In this document: positions 44,207 to 55,519 of the stretch, one piece after another | Layout of the letters: each line of letters begins with the position of its first letter | Numbering within the stretch: position 1 is the stretch's first letter | Assembly: GCA_038025085.1 (NCBI GenBank) | Contig: CM076152.1 | Location: 28,461,501 to 28,525,500, forward strand | Length of the DNA stretch: 64,000 bases | DNA from: Tetragonia tetragonoides | Lineage: Eukaryota; Streptophyta; Magnoliopsida; Caryophyllales; Aizoaceae | Direction of reading: 5' to 3' | The notes under the pieces: model-generated | What the model was told of the DNA's origin: nothing | Databases searched by the model: none | The model's input: only the letters and a program-made list of their open reading frames with translations | Position numbers and translations under genes: made by a program

Positions 44207-45814
44207 TACATTATAACATTTAATTTTTACGTATGCAGGTAGCGAGTACACATGGATCCAGTGCCGGCCATGCACACGCTGTTACGTGCAACATGATCGC
44301 ATCTTTGTACCAACAGACTCATCCACATTCAAACAAATGCAGTGCAACGACACCCAATGTCACCTTTTCAAAAACCACAATGGCAACAAGTGCTCTGACG
44401 ACCCTTGCAAATTCAGATTCGGCTATGCGGAAAATACCATAGTTGATGGCTTCTATGCGACAGATAATTTAACTATAAACGAAATAATCTTGAACAAGTA
44501 CATCTTTGCTTGTGTCCAAGACATTGAAAGCAAACAACTCAATGGCTCTTCTGGCATTATGGGGCTCGGCCAAGACAAGTATTTTTCCATCCTCTCTCAG
44601 GCTAAGGCTCAATTTGGTAACTATTTCTCCTACTGCTTGCCCAGTGGGAAAAATGATGAACCTGGCCACCTTACTTTTGGCAAAAGAGGGAATCCGGTAA
44701 GTTTAAGTTTTCCTTTTTTTTTTTTTTTTTTTTTGCTTTTCGGAATACACAGAAACTCATATATATGAGGTGACCTCATACATGATGCGTGATACTTGTG
44801 AGCAAAAAAGTGATACCATATATGAAAACTGAAATCTCCAAACAAAAAAGTGATACCTTATACATGAGGCCCCTCGTAAAAGAGAGTTTTTGGTCGGAAT
44901 ATTAAGTTAATTATGTTAATGTTAAATTACAAATGAAATTCGCTCACTTAATTCAAACTTTACTATTTTTGGGAAAAAATTGGCGTAAATCCCTTAAAGT
45001 TTATGAAGTTTTGTCGAGAATACCCTAATCCCTAATAAAGAAAACTTTGTCGAGTAATGCCAAAGTTGGCCGGCGGCCAGAAAATAGAAAAAGGGGAGCT
45101 ATTGAACAGAGTTTTTGCTGTTTGTTTTAAAGGGGTACTCGACATAGTTTGTTTTATTAGAATAATCTCAACAAAATTGGTAAATTCAAGAGATTTTTCG
45201 CCAAATTTTCCGTATTTTAATTTTACATCACTAAATTTACTAATCACCAACCATGTGTGTTGGTGAAATGATTATAGACATCATCAGAAGGCTTTCAAAG
45301 CACCCTATTGATAGTGAAGGATAAGCACCCCTCTCATTACTTTGTGGAGTTGGAAGGGATAAGCGTAGAAGACAAGAAGATAACCATCGACGCGTCGGCC
45401 TTCTCGGCCTCTGGCGGCACCATCCTAGACAGCGGAACCACCTTCACCCACCTCCCTAAAGTCACCTACGAAGCGTTACGTGAAGAGTTCCAACAGCAGA
45501 TGAACAAGTCCTACAAAATGATAAACCCGCCAAAAGATAGTAAGTGTGACACTTGCTATAATCTGTGGAGCAAGAGCAACCCTCAGGGTAAAGTCCCAAT
45601 AATCAAGTTCCATTTCTCTGGGAACGTGACTATTACTCTCAGTAATACTGGGGTGCTTGGTGGTAAAGACAAATCAGAACTATGCCTACTCTTTCTAGCC
45701 AATGACCCAAATGATAATATTGCCATTATTGGCAGCTTTGCTCAGAGGACTTTCGATGTGGTCTATGATATTGATCATGGTAATGTTCACTTTCGCTCTA
45801 ACGGATGCAAATAA

Positions 45815-46582
45815 AGTAAGCAACGAGAACGACATGCGTGTTTGATGATTTGTAATATAATGTATTTACTATGTATTAGTATTGTGATTTGTGAGTGTAA
45901 GAATAATATTGTATATACTTTGAGTTAAGTTGTATTAGTGCATTGGATGAACTTTTAAGGATGGTGATATAATGGACTTGTAATAATGTAATATAAAGTA
46001 TGATAATGGAATGAGCTAATGTAGATGTGGAGTGTTAAGTTGTAGTCAGTTGATGTTTTCTCAGATATGTGTAATGCTCTTATGTCAATGTAATAATAAA
46101 TTTCAATTATATAAATGCATGGTTTTCTCTTTTACATGTCGTCTTTCTTATCTTGATATCTAAGGAGTAGAAATTGAACAAAAAATTCAAAGGAATAATG
46201 AGGCTGTGCCCTATAGCTTACTTTTACTGTCACTTAAATGCCAAATGATATATGTCTGTGATATTCTGTGCCTACGTGTGAAGTGATTATTTGGCATGTG
46301 GGAGTGAGGTGGCAGGGAAGGGTTTGAAAATTGAAAAAAGTCATGTGACCCATTTAGCGTAATAGAGATGTTGAAAGAGGGGCCCTCCATTCCTGTACAA
46401 GACTCAGATTGTGTAATTAGAGTGCCAAACGAAAGTCCATTTATTCCCCACAAAATTGCAGACCAAACATTTAGAGAAGATATTGCGAAGAACTTTCCAT
46501 TGACGAAGTAATTGAAGAAGAAATCTAGCGTTGAAGTCCAAAATTCGAGTATTTGGTGTAATTTATCTTCAATTCATCCGAA
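45815..46582. other. Intergenic: protease 3' flank and ULP1 gene leader
   Basis: AATAAA/AATATAAA-like polyadenylation candidates lie around 45985-46095. Sequence from about 46200 likely belongs to the next gene's leader or the element end. No inverted repeat matching the right side of the window was found. Confidence 0.4.
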
Positions 46583-49500
46583 ATGATAGGTAAAATCTTT
46601 GAAACCCTAAATTAAATATATGGTGACAACTTTGAATATGCTATTTTAAGCAGTAGCAAAACTATTCGATCCCTAAATTAATTTGTGGGCATTGTTGATT
46701 AGTGGGTAGAATGTCGTTGTAATGGATATATGGAATTGATATGGTTGATTTTCGAACTTGAAATGAGTATTGAAACCCCCCAAAATTGAAACCCCATTAA
46801 AGCTTCAATTTAGGAACCCTAAATCGGGAAACGTACCATGGAAAAGCTTAAAATTTGAAACCCTAAATTGAAACCCCAATAATTAGGAAGCTTAAATTTT
46901 AGAACCCTAAATTGAAGCCCAGTAAATGAAAATGCGTGAATTTAGGAACCGTAGTTTGGAACCTCTAAAAATGTAAAAGGCGTTTATATTTGGATGTATA
47001 GAAATATGATGATGATGTTGTGATTTCTGAATTATGTGTATAACTTGTTAGGGCATAGAAGATGTGTTTTTATTTATGCTTAGTTAAAGCCAGTTAGAAC
47101 AATGTTATTGATCAGAATTATGTAAATTGTTTAAATAAGTATTGGATTGAATGATGTAGGAGAGAATATAAGGAAAGACATCAGCTCCAGAAAGAAGAAA
47201 GCTATTGTTGGTGAAAAGAAGGGGAAACGTAGGAACCCGGTATGAATCTGTTATGTTAGTGGTTAGTAGTGCATGTGTATGTTTGTGTTGGATGATAATT
47301 GATGTGTTGGGGTTATGATCTGAAATGTTTCAGGTTTCAAACATGAGGTCACTTCCTGAGAAAGTTGCATTTCTTAAAATATGTTTAATAGAAGAGCAAA
47401 AACATTGGGTTAATGAAATGGGTTTTGGTGTTGTACTAGAGATGGATGTTTTGAAGATGGATAGGGGACTTGCACGTTGGTTAATTGATAGGTTTGATGA
47501 TAGGACAGAGAAGTTGAGATTGCGGAAAAATGTGGAGGTTGAGATTACATCGAACGATATGGGTTGAAAATTAGGGATTCCACCAGGAGTAATTCCTCTT
47601 AGTAATGATCGGAAAGAAGATGATGAGTACACACGGCTCAAACAGCGGTATGAGGAATTAACAAGAGATCCAACGAAAGGACCACATCAAGGAATTAATC
47701 CAAATGCAGTTCTCACATGTATTAAGAAAGGTTGTGGGTTTGATGAGTTTAAAATTCATTTTTTGGTTTATGTTTTGGGGTGCTTTCTATGCCCTACTCA
47801 GGGTATTAGGATTAGTCCTCGAATGTTGAAGGTTTCTATGATTGTCGATGATCTGAAAAATTATGATTGGCCATCTTTTGTTTTAGTTGAGTTGGTGGAT
47901 GCAAGAAGGAAAGTTAGGGAGAAGTAGAAAAGAAGAAGAGCTTAATGGTCAGAGAAGTGAAGACAAAGATAGCAAGAAGGTGGAGGCTATGGTGGTTGCC
48001 TTATAGTTCTAGTGGTATGAGTGTTAAAATTATATGCATAAAGTTCATTCATAGCAATTAAATTCTGTGCAGTTTCAGCTTGTTTACTATTATAGTGATT
48101 AAGTTGTTTTTGTCCATGTCATATTTTTTACCTCGATAAACTTAAGCGGAGACAAATCATAGGATAGGGTAGTAAGGACAAATATAAAGTAAGGTTATCG
48201 ACATGGAACAAAAAATCAATGCGCAAAGCAGTGGCGGAAGATTATTGTGTGGAGAGAAAGGAATATGGCCACGCAAAGGTAAAATATTTTATTTATTCAT
48301 GTAGTTGTAAGATTTGACTTTTAATCCTTAATAAAACAAGGGATATGGTCAGCTAACTACAATGAATTCATATTTTCCAGTTGTTGGATGATCCATGTCT
48401 TAGATATGGAGAAAGGCACCCCGATGAGCCGAAAGGCGTGTTGTTCAAAGATATAGTTAAGGACGAGAGGCCTCCGCCTGTGTGTCATAAGGTAACAAGT
48501 TAAAAAAGGAATATTTTGGCATTGTATAAATTAAAATTACTGTTTATAGGTAATGAGTAGTTACTTACTTAAGGTAAATGCAGGTTGTACCTTCAGATTT
48601 GAGATACCCTGTTAGGTATAAGATGATGATTGATGGGGATTGTGATGGTGTTGGTTCTGGGAGCTATGGCAGCGGGAGCTGTGTTGGAAGTGGTACTGCA
48701 AAAACTATGGTGAAGGAGAAATTTGTAAGTGGTAATGGCTCTATTAAAATAAGTGACCAGAAAAGTGAGGTGAATGGTGATTGTGTGGATAATTGTTCTC
48801 CGATGAGTAAATCTGGAAATTATGAGAAGAAGCCGGATTCATTTTCTTGTTCTGTAGATGATCCCGTGTATATATATTTGAATTTGATGGAGAGGATATT
48901 GAGGACAACAAAGATGGGGAATTTGTGAAGGAGGAGGCTGATGTTGTAGAGAATGATGAAGTGGTGACGATGGAGAATGGATCAGTTGGCATGGAGAGAA
49001 GGGAGACTACAGAGACTAACAGCAGGAAGAAAAGTGGTAGAACGATACGCAAAAATAATCGTGAGGGAGTTAGTGAAGAGAATTTGAAGATTCTGAAGTT
49101 TATAGGCATTGATCGTGGAGGCCGTGCTTCAGCTAATGATGAGTAAGTATTGATGGTTTTTCTTTTTAGTTCTATGTGAATGCAATTGAAATAGAATTAA
49201 AATGCTGCCAATGTTAACATGATACTTATTTGGATGTGGATGTAGAGAAGTATTTGTTGTCAATGTGCCATTTTATTTTATATGTAAGGAGGAGATGAGG
49301 AAACTATCAAAAGCATGTGAATGGGTTGACAGTCCGGTATGTCCCTGCCATGAAATGGCTTATTGTATAATCATTTGGTGGTTTGTTGGGTTGTTAAAAT
49401 CTGATGTGTTTTAATTATTGTAGCTTGTTAAAGTGTGGGCATATATGATGAATGTAAAATGGCATGGGCAAGGTAGTGGCCGTTTTATATTGGATGATCA

Positions 49501-50407
49501 TTATTCGGTAAGTAGATTTTTAAATATGTCATATTTGCTATGGGTGTATTTTATCAGTAAGCTGAGATAAAGTTTGCTGCAGCGTATGGCGTTGGATTGT
49601 GAGAGCCCTGAAAAATTTCTTGTTGAGTGTGTGAAACATAACAACGTGCTTGGTGTTAGAAGAACCCTTCAAGAACTAAACGTTAGCCCTAAGGGTTGTA
49701 GACATGTAAGCTTACTAATTTTAGATGTGTCGATTCAGTAATTATGAATCATTCCCATGATTAACAAAGTAGGGTTAGATTTGTAGGTATTCATGCCGGT
49801 TTGCGATGGTTACCATTGGTGGTGTTTGCATTTTGACTTCATTGAGGAGAAGATTATGAAGCTTGATTCCTTACCATCTAAGCATGACCCTTTCCTAAGT
49901 GGGAAGAGTGAGAAGTTCATCCGAATGGTAAGAGCATTTGCATTAATCAGTGTACTTGTTATGAATATGGTAATAACTGTGAGATGATGATGTCTTCATA
50001 TTTGTAATGTAGCTATCAAATGTGGAGTACCTTTTCTCTTTCATAATCAAGGATGTCAATTTTTCAAAGTGGGAAGTATGTGCTGGTGATGTGCCAATCC
50101 AACGAAATAGGTAAGTTTTGTGATTGTATATAATGCATTAGTTGTGTGGTTTACATAATTGATGAGCGTTCTTTTTGTGTAGTCATGATTGTGGTGCTTT
50201 TATGTTAGCTTTTATGGAGGTGTGGCCATTGGAGTTAAGTGGTTTGGAGGATCATGTGGTATGTTGATTAAATCTTAATATTATTGGTGTTTGGAAAGGA
50301 AACTTATAAGCTAACTAATTTAGTTTGAAATACTCTTGTAATTTCCCCAGTTGCCTGCAATTCATACAAGGCGAAGATTAGCTATTCAAATGGTGAGGGA
50401 TGACTAG
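46583..50407 (+). CDS. ULP1-family (C48) cysteine protease gene, 13 exons, partly broken
   Basis: Proposed exons: 46583-46589, 47160-47239, 47334-about 47930, about 48190-48278, 48381-48491, 48584-49142, 49246-49336, 49424-49507, 49583-49705, 49787-49927, 50013-50110, 50183-50258, 50351-50407. Nearly all junctions are GT/AG with matching phase; the 7-base first exon joins cleanly. The N-terminal region resembles the domain preceding ULP1 in plant transposon proteins (MGFGVVLEMDVLKM, FLVYVLGCFLCPT). The peptidase has His in DGYHWWCLHFD, Asp in MKLDSLPS, and Gln plus Cys in PIQRNSHDCGAFM, so the triad is complete. C48 enzymes remove SUMO-like modifiers. Breaks: TGA at 47565, TAG at 47925, a 2-base indel near 48880; the TAG at 50405 may be premature, as a Lys-rich frame follows. 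The exact ends of exons 3 and 4 are uncertain. Confidence 0.78.
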
Positions 50408-51223
50408 AACATGGTGAGGAAGGCTTTGTTGGATAGTTTGAAAAAGAAAGATAAGAAACAGAACCAGAAGAAAAAGAAAAAAATGGAGAACTGATTAATT
50501 AGGTTATGTGCTGCATAATTATGGTTGCCTATTATGTATTTTAGAATATAATGCACAAGACTGCAGTGGTAGTTTGTTTGGTGAATGAGGAAGTTGGGGC
50601 CGTCCAGTGACTGAGAGTTTAGTTGGCTGAAGGACCAAATCGGGCCCGTCCAGTGAGTGAGTGACCTTATAGGTCCACTGATGTGTATTTTGAATGGATT
50701 TGGGAAGTTGTATTGTGGAACACTATTTTGGGTCTGTATTATGGGCTTTGTAAGTGGGTGGTTCATAGTTGGGCCATAAAAGTTGGTGGAGTCGGTGGGT
50801 CAGTGAAATTCCGAAATTTCGAGTATTGGCTGTAATTGTATTAAAAGCATGTGTGTAGTAGAATAGCATGTATGTGTGTAGTAGAAATGCATGTATGTGT
50901 GTAGTAAAAATGCTTGCGTGTGTATGAGAAAGTGGAAGAAATGAAAATTGTGATTGTTTTCGTTTTGGGCCTGTCATTAGATTGAACTGTTTGGCCAATG
51001 TAGTGGTCCGATAAAATTGTTGAACTGTTTTGTTGGTTTGCAAATCATGAGAAGGCCCAAAGATGTCATTATTTTTAGGGTTCGGTAAAATAGTGGTCTT
51101 TATTTGAACTTATTTATAGTGTGCTTTGAGTTGAGGGTAAATCATTCCAGCTTCTTTCTTCTAGCTGTATCCCTCAATATAGTCGTCTTTGTGAGTTACA
51201 CAACAAACAATCATTTCATAAAC
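50408..51223. repeat. ULP1 gene 3' flank with small repeats
   Basis: A Lys-rich frame continues to about 50492. GGCCCGTCCAGTGA phrases repeat at about 50598 and 50645. About 50845-50925 is a tandem array of GCATGTATGTGTGTAGTAGA-like units. No other gene seen. Confidence 0.5.
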
Positions 51224-51430
51224 ATGGCTGACATGTGGTTAGAAAGAGAGATTAGGCGATATACTGGTAGTACTGAGATTTTACACAAAGAAGTTTTTGT
51301 TCTCATTCGCCGCCTACTTGATATAGTCCAGCTACAAGAGGTATAAGAGCTTGTGAATGGTGATCTACCATTGTTGAAGCTGGAACAAAAGTAGTTTGAG
51401 AAACTTGCTGCTGAAAATGAAAATGTTTGA
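51224..51430 (+). pseudogene. Small coiled-coil ORF, plus strand, with two in-frame stops
   Basis: Frame starts MADMWLEREIRRYTG and continues ILHKEVFVLIRRLLDIVQLQ to a TAA at 51344. The same frame goes on (ELVNGDLPLLKLEQK), then TAG, then FEKLAAENENV and a final TGA at 51428. The heptad-like leucines and charged residues suggest a short coiled-coil protein of about 68 residues. I do not recognise the family. It lies 0.8 kb after the ULP1 gene on the same strand. The stops are compatible with C-to-T change of Gln codons. It could also be a chance frame, but composition and continuity through two stops favour a decayed gene. Confidence 0.4.
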
Positions 51431-51759
51431 TGCGAAATCTAGATGGGACGGTTTGTGTGTGGAATGAAGTTTTCATCTTTTGTTATTGCGTTAATTAGTC
51501 TTTAAGTTCTGTTAGTAGGTACTTATGTAATAATGTGGTGGAATGAAATATGAAATGCCTAGCTTCCTTGTTTGTGTTGTCGTGGTTTGATTTGTGTTAG
51601 GGGTATCAAACTAAATGATAATTGCTTCATTGAAGATGGTCCAGGCACAACGTTGTGTACTTGGTTGAAAATGTACATATTTAATCTAAAACTAAAGACT
51701 TAGCAACAGAAGTTGAAGTACACTTAGTAATTAGTAGTTGAACCATAATTTGTGAATGT

Positions 51760-52207
51760 TTACTCACTGTCAGTTAAACGTTCTAACTCCTCTTGCCTAT
51801 TACGTTTCTGGAAATTTTCCTCATCTAGTCTCTCCTCCTAGTTTTCTTCAAAGTCTTTCTTCTCCAAAAACATTGCATAAATCTCTTTCATTTTGGGCAG
51901 CGAGCCATATTTAGACTTTAAAATACGACCCTCCCTAGAAACCAAGTCATCAACAAGAAGGGGATTGAACTTCTCATGTAGTCTTGACATCAAGATTTCA
52001 ACCTCTTCTTTGACAGACTTGAACTCTTTAACCGCATCCACATATTGTTGATTGATTCCATCTGCATACATATGCAATTGAAATTAAAACCAAAAGAAAA
52101 TTGTTGGTGTATGATTGAAAATTAATTTACTAAAGTAAAATACTTTTTTTTTGGGGTTCCTTGTTGGTGTTTGACTCCTGTGGAGAATGAGAATGGTTGG
52201 CATCCAT
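51760..52207 (-). pseudogene. Small two-exon coiled-coil gene, minus strand, one in-frame stop
   Basis: Exon 1 (52207-52144) starts MDANHSHSPQESNTNKEPQK. An 82-base intron with a GT donor and a TATGCAG acceptor joins in phase to exon 2 (52061-51760), which reads GINQQYVDAVKEFKSVKEEV, then MSRLHEKFNPLLVDDLVSRE and KMKEIYAMFLEKKDFEEN. A TAG at 51840-51838 interrupts, and the frame continues with a charged helix (EERLDEENFQKRNRQEELER) to TAA at 51762-51760. It would be a soluble coiled-coil protein of about 120 residues. Family not recognised. It is oriented toward the plus-strand small ORF. The in-phase intron and charged helical tail support a real, decayed gene. Confidence 0.5.
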
Positions 52208-52628
52208 TGGAGGGAAACGTGTAGGCGTTATAGGAGAGAAGCATAAGGGAAGTGAAGTTTATAGTGAAATTGCGGGTTGAGTTTGAAAATAAAATAGAAT
52301 CTTTAAAGAATAAATTGTACTAGTAATAAGTGTTGATTGAAAAGAGTCCCATTATTTGTCCTTTGTCCACCAGACCATTACCATTACCATGAGTCATGAA
52401 CACTGTAATTGATTCCCTGCAATTATTATGCAAGACAAAAGTTATATGGTAAAGTTGGTTGAACGTGATCAATGTTAGTACCATGTGAGAAAGTCCTGAC
52501 CTCGTATAATAAGTTGTGTTTTATTCATTGATAGAGCAGTATAAAAAAAAAAATAAACGGGTCCTTTGTTATGGTGAAAAATATAGAGTTCTTATATTTT
52601 AGCCAATGAAAAGGGAAAGCCAGTAAAA
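52208..52628. other. Unassigned spacer
   Basis: No coding or repeat recognised; it serves as the upstream region of both flanking genes. Confidence 0.4.
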
Positions 52629-53519
52629 ATGGCGAATTGCCCATCTCCTTATCCCCTATTAGGTAATGATGGGAGTGTTTTGTTGAAGCCCAAATGTACG
52701 TTTAATTGTCCTATACTAAATTACGTGTTTGGTGGAGGCGTGGTTTTCGAGTCGTTGGTAGAAATTGTTGGTGAGAGTGGAACGGCCAAAACATAATTGT
52801 GTTTACAAGTCCTCCTATCCGCTCAATTGTCTTATAAAACCGAAGGATTAGAAGGGAGTCATTATACATACATGAAAATGGGAAGTTCCCACATCGACGA
52901 CTTGAGCAAATGGCTTCACCATTTTCAAAAAAAATTAGGAAGGAATCAAGGATCCAGTTCAAAAACTGAAAAAGAATCAAGAATGAAGGATGAAATGGCT
53001 TCATCATCTGTTAATCAAGATCCACTAGATTACATTTTCACAAAATCGTTTTCAACTTCAAAAGAGCTAGTTAATGTTGTTGATGATATGGAAGCAATTC
53101 TTAGTGGCCGGTTGAAGTCATCGAAGCCAATAAGGTTAGTTGTTATTGATTGTTTGGCCACAGTGTTTAGGTCAGAATTCCAAACAACTCCATGTGATAT
53201 GGCTAGACGATCAAGTATGTTATTTCGCTTTTCTCAAACTTCACATGGACTTGCACGTTCTTATGGTTTTGGGGTTGTCTTAACTAATCAGGTTTTCGAT
53301 GTGGCGGGACCAATAATCTTAGAATTGGGAACATGTCACACATGATTACATCAAGTAGAGAGACTACTCCATCTTTGGAGCTATCATGGTCGCTTTTTCC
53401 TTTCTTTTACAGGTGAAGATTCGGTTCACAGGAAGATTGAAGTTATTTTTGCTCCTCATATTGGTCCATGGAATTGTTATTTTACAATTACAAGTGATGG
53501 TGGTATTGGTATTCACTGA
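52629..53519 (+). pseudogene. XRCC3-like: XRCC3-like RAD51 paralogue, captured and broken
   Basis: XRCC3 is a RAD51 paralogue acting in homologous recombination. The frame starts MANCPSPYPLLGNDG and reaches a Walker A-like box (GESGTAKT) that is followed directly by TAA at 52794, where the family has Gln, then LCLQVLLSAQL. Downstream come the Walker B region (IRLVVIDCLATVFRSEF), the paralogue motif CDMARRSSMLFRF, and GVVLTNQVFD. After a frameshift near 53330 follow NMSHMITSSRETTPSLELSW and, in a third frame, RKIEVIFAPHIGPWNCYFTI to TGA at 53517. The Walker A also reads TAK instead of the usual SGK. No introns interrupt about 890 bp of homology. Its position in a transposon-like cluster suggests gene capture or retro-copying. 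Non-functional here. Confidence 0.75.
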
Positions 53520-53981
53520 AATATTATGTTCTTACAATATATAAGGTGAACATGTTATCTCTTGTTTCATCATATTTTATTTGATAAATTTGTCCATTAT
53601 ATTTGCCGCATAATATTATAAATAAATTAACAACCATAAAACATTCGGACATGAACTTAAAACTAAGGTACCCTCATAATCATTAATAATTGTTAATTTC
53701 CATACACAATCATGATGCAAAAAGATATCTGATATGGAGACACAATTACTAACATCAAAGACACCCTAACTAACTTAAAGTACTAAAAAAGTGCCCCACT
53801 CACTAAATATGGTCCACAAGACGCACCAAAATGTAATGATCATAATACAATCAACTATTGGAGACACTTAACACAACTACTAATACGGGTTAACTAAAAT
53901 AAAACTGCAACTAACAAACCTACATGAAACAGGTTATAGTCGATAGAGGACCCCATCAACATGATAACATACCATCAGTTC
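53520..53981. other. Unassigned spacer
   Basis: AT-rich. It probably contains the 3' ends of the XRCC3-like copy (plus) and the Lys/Pro-rich gene (minus). Nothing else seen. Confidence 0.4.
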
Positions 53982-54705
53982 TCAGTCCTCAGAAGAGACC
54001 AAGTCTTGAAACTTTATCATCAGATTCTTTCCTTTGTCTTCAACAGATGGCTTACTTGCTTTTTCTTTACCTTTCCCTGATCCAGAAGGAGGAGTACACT
54101 TTGCAGCAGATTTCTTAGGTGGGTCAATTTTGGATTTTTTTGACATAGGATAGGTGGAACCTGATGGACGATCAGACGGACCTGATTTAAGGGGATCAGC
54201 CTTACCTATAATTTTGTTCAAGTTTGGCAGAGGATCATCTCACCCCAACAATAGCCAAGTCAAATGTCTCCTTTCAAAAAGAAGCCAATTAAAGAACACT
54301 TCACATTCTTTCTCCAATACCCCTAAACCAGATTCGTTGAATTCGTACATTGTCTTGTAGCCAGAAGGAGACAAAGTAATTGGAAGTTCATCAAGCTTGT
54401 CATCATCTTGTACATTAGAAAACAAAAAAACCGAGCATCAGTGTTGTTGGGTGAAATAACAAAAGTTATAAAAATAAGCCATGCATGTAGTATAGAGTCA
54501 TAACAATTGTCCAGTATATTCAATCTATGGAACCCATAATTATGGTTTGCGAAAAATAGAGGAAGCCATATTTAATGTGACAATTAATAAATCATGCATC
54601 TCATACAAGTAAAACAAAGGCATCATTAAATTGTAACTCACCATCTGCAGGCCTTTTGCCTTTACCTTTACCTCCAACAAAACCAACAGAATTAGCTGAA
54701 TGCAT
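53982..54705 (-). pseudogene. Lys/Pro/Ser-rich two-exon gene with one in-frame TGA
   Basis: Exon 1 (54705-54642) starts MHSANSVGFVGGKGKGKRPA and ends at a GTGAGT donor. Exon 2 starts at 54406 after a TACAAG acceptor, in phase, and reads DDKLDELPITLSPSGYK, then ECEVFFNWLLFERRHLTWLL. A TGA at 54242-54240 interrupts. The frame continues DDPLPNLNKIIGKADPLKSG into a basic, Pro/Ser/Lys-rich tail (KKSKIDPPKKSAAKCTPPSG, GKGKEKASKPS) ending at 53982. The tail could be nuclear or nucleic-acid-binding, but no domain is recognisable. Intact splice phasing and frame continuity past the stop argue for a decayed gene rather than chance. Confidence 0.5.
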
Positions 54706-55519
54706 ATTGAATGCAATTTAAGACACTAGCTACAGTTGTAAGAAATTGAATGAAAGCATTTAATATTTCAAAGATTGTCTTTTTATAGTGGGTGTTAGTG
54801 CTACTTTAACTAGGATTTTAAGATACAACTCTTTGCTTCCAACAGAAATGATGTAGAGGTGAGAGACTATCATAAAAACCAATTAAAAAACCCTTCTTTT
54901 TTTTCCGTCTAACACGTCAAATTTCAAAGCCAAAATGGGTAAGGGTCTTCATAGACCAATGAAGCATTACCCGCTGAAAATTTCCATGTTATTGACATTT
55001 ACGGGATACGAGGACAGGCAATTCTAGTATGGTTCGATCTTATCCCTGACCGAATTAAATGTAAAGCATGCTTTGGGAAAAGTGATTTCAAGCCTCAGTA
55101 GAAATCGAAGACATTGTAGTAAAAACTGACAAACAAACATGTCCACTTGTTAGGGTCAAGTCACTTCATCATTAAATGCAATGACATTCAATTGGTTACT
55201 GATGTCCACTTTTCCTGTTAACTCAGATAATCTAGGATTCTTTTTCTGTGGGGATTGTAACCTAGTACATGTTTGTGAGGGAATGCTGGTGCCTAAAACA
55301 ATTTCAATGGAAAGGCGAAAATTTAAATTTTTTTGCTATTTTAAATTGTTGTCGTCCAAAACGATGTCCTTTTACAACTAAGTAGGTGTATGCCCAAAAC
55401 AATGTCATTTGATGGTCATAAGTTCATTATTTTATATTAGTATTTAGGTCATTAAAACATTAATAGACAATGATATAGTAGATTATAGGAGGATCATTTA
55501 ATTAAACAAGTGATCATTA
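54706..55519. other. Unassigned spacer
   Basis: No gene supported. The frame at 55181-55381 has no recognisable features. The satellite begins at the right edge. Confidence 0.4.

Larger units (their letters stand above)
41003..45814 (+). pseudogene. Nepenthesin/CDR1-like aspartic protease (A1), probably inactive
   Basis: Proposed exons are 41003-41096, 41915-42187, 44239-44696 and 45278-45814; all junctions have GT/AG and agreeing phases. Pepsin-fold proteases cleave peptides with two aspartates. The prodomain-like TELLQWDRDRFKSIQAQF is in exon 2. The first active-site box is split by intron 2 and reads FNTGS rather than FDTGS, so the first catalytic Asp is Asn. Exon 3 carries the cysteine-rich nepenthesin insert (WIQCRPCTRCYVQ) and GIMGLGQ. 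Exon 4 has the second box intact (TILDSGTTFTHLP) and the C-terminus (IAIIGSFAQRTFDVVYD). Exon 1 lacks a convincing signal peptide and is the weakest part. Intron 2 is 2051 bp and full of transposons. It is either a pseudogene or a non-catalytic homologue. Confidence 0.72.
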
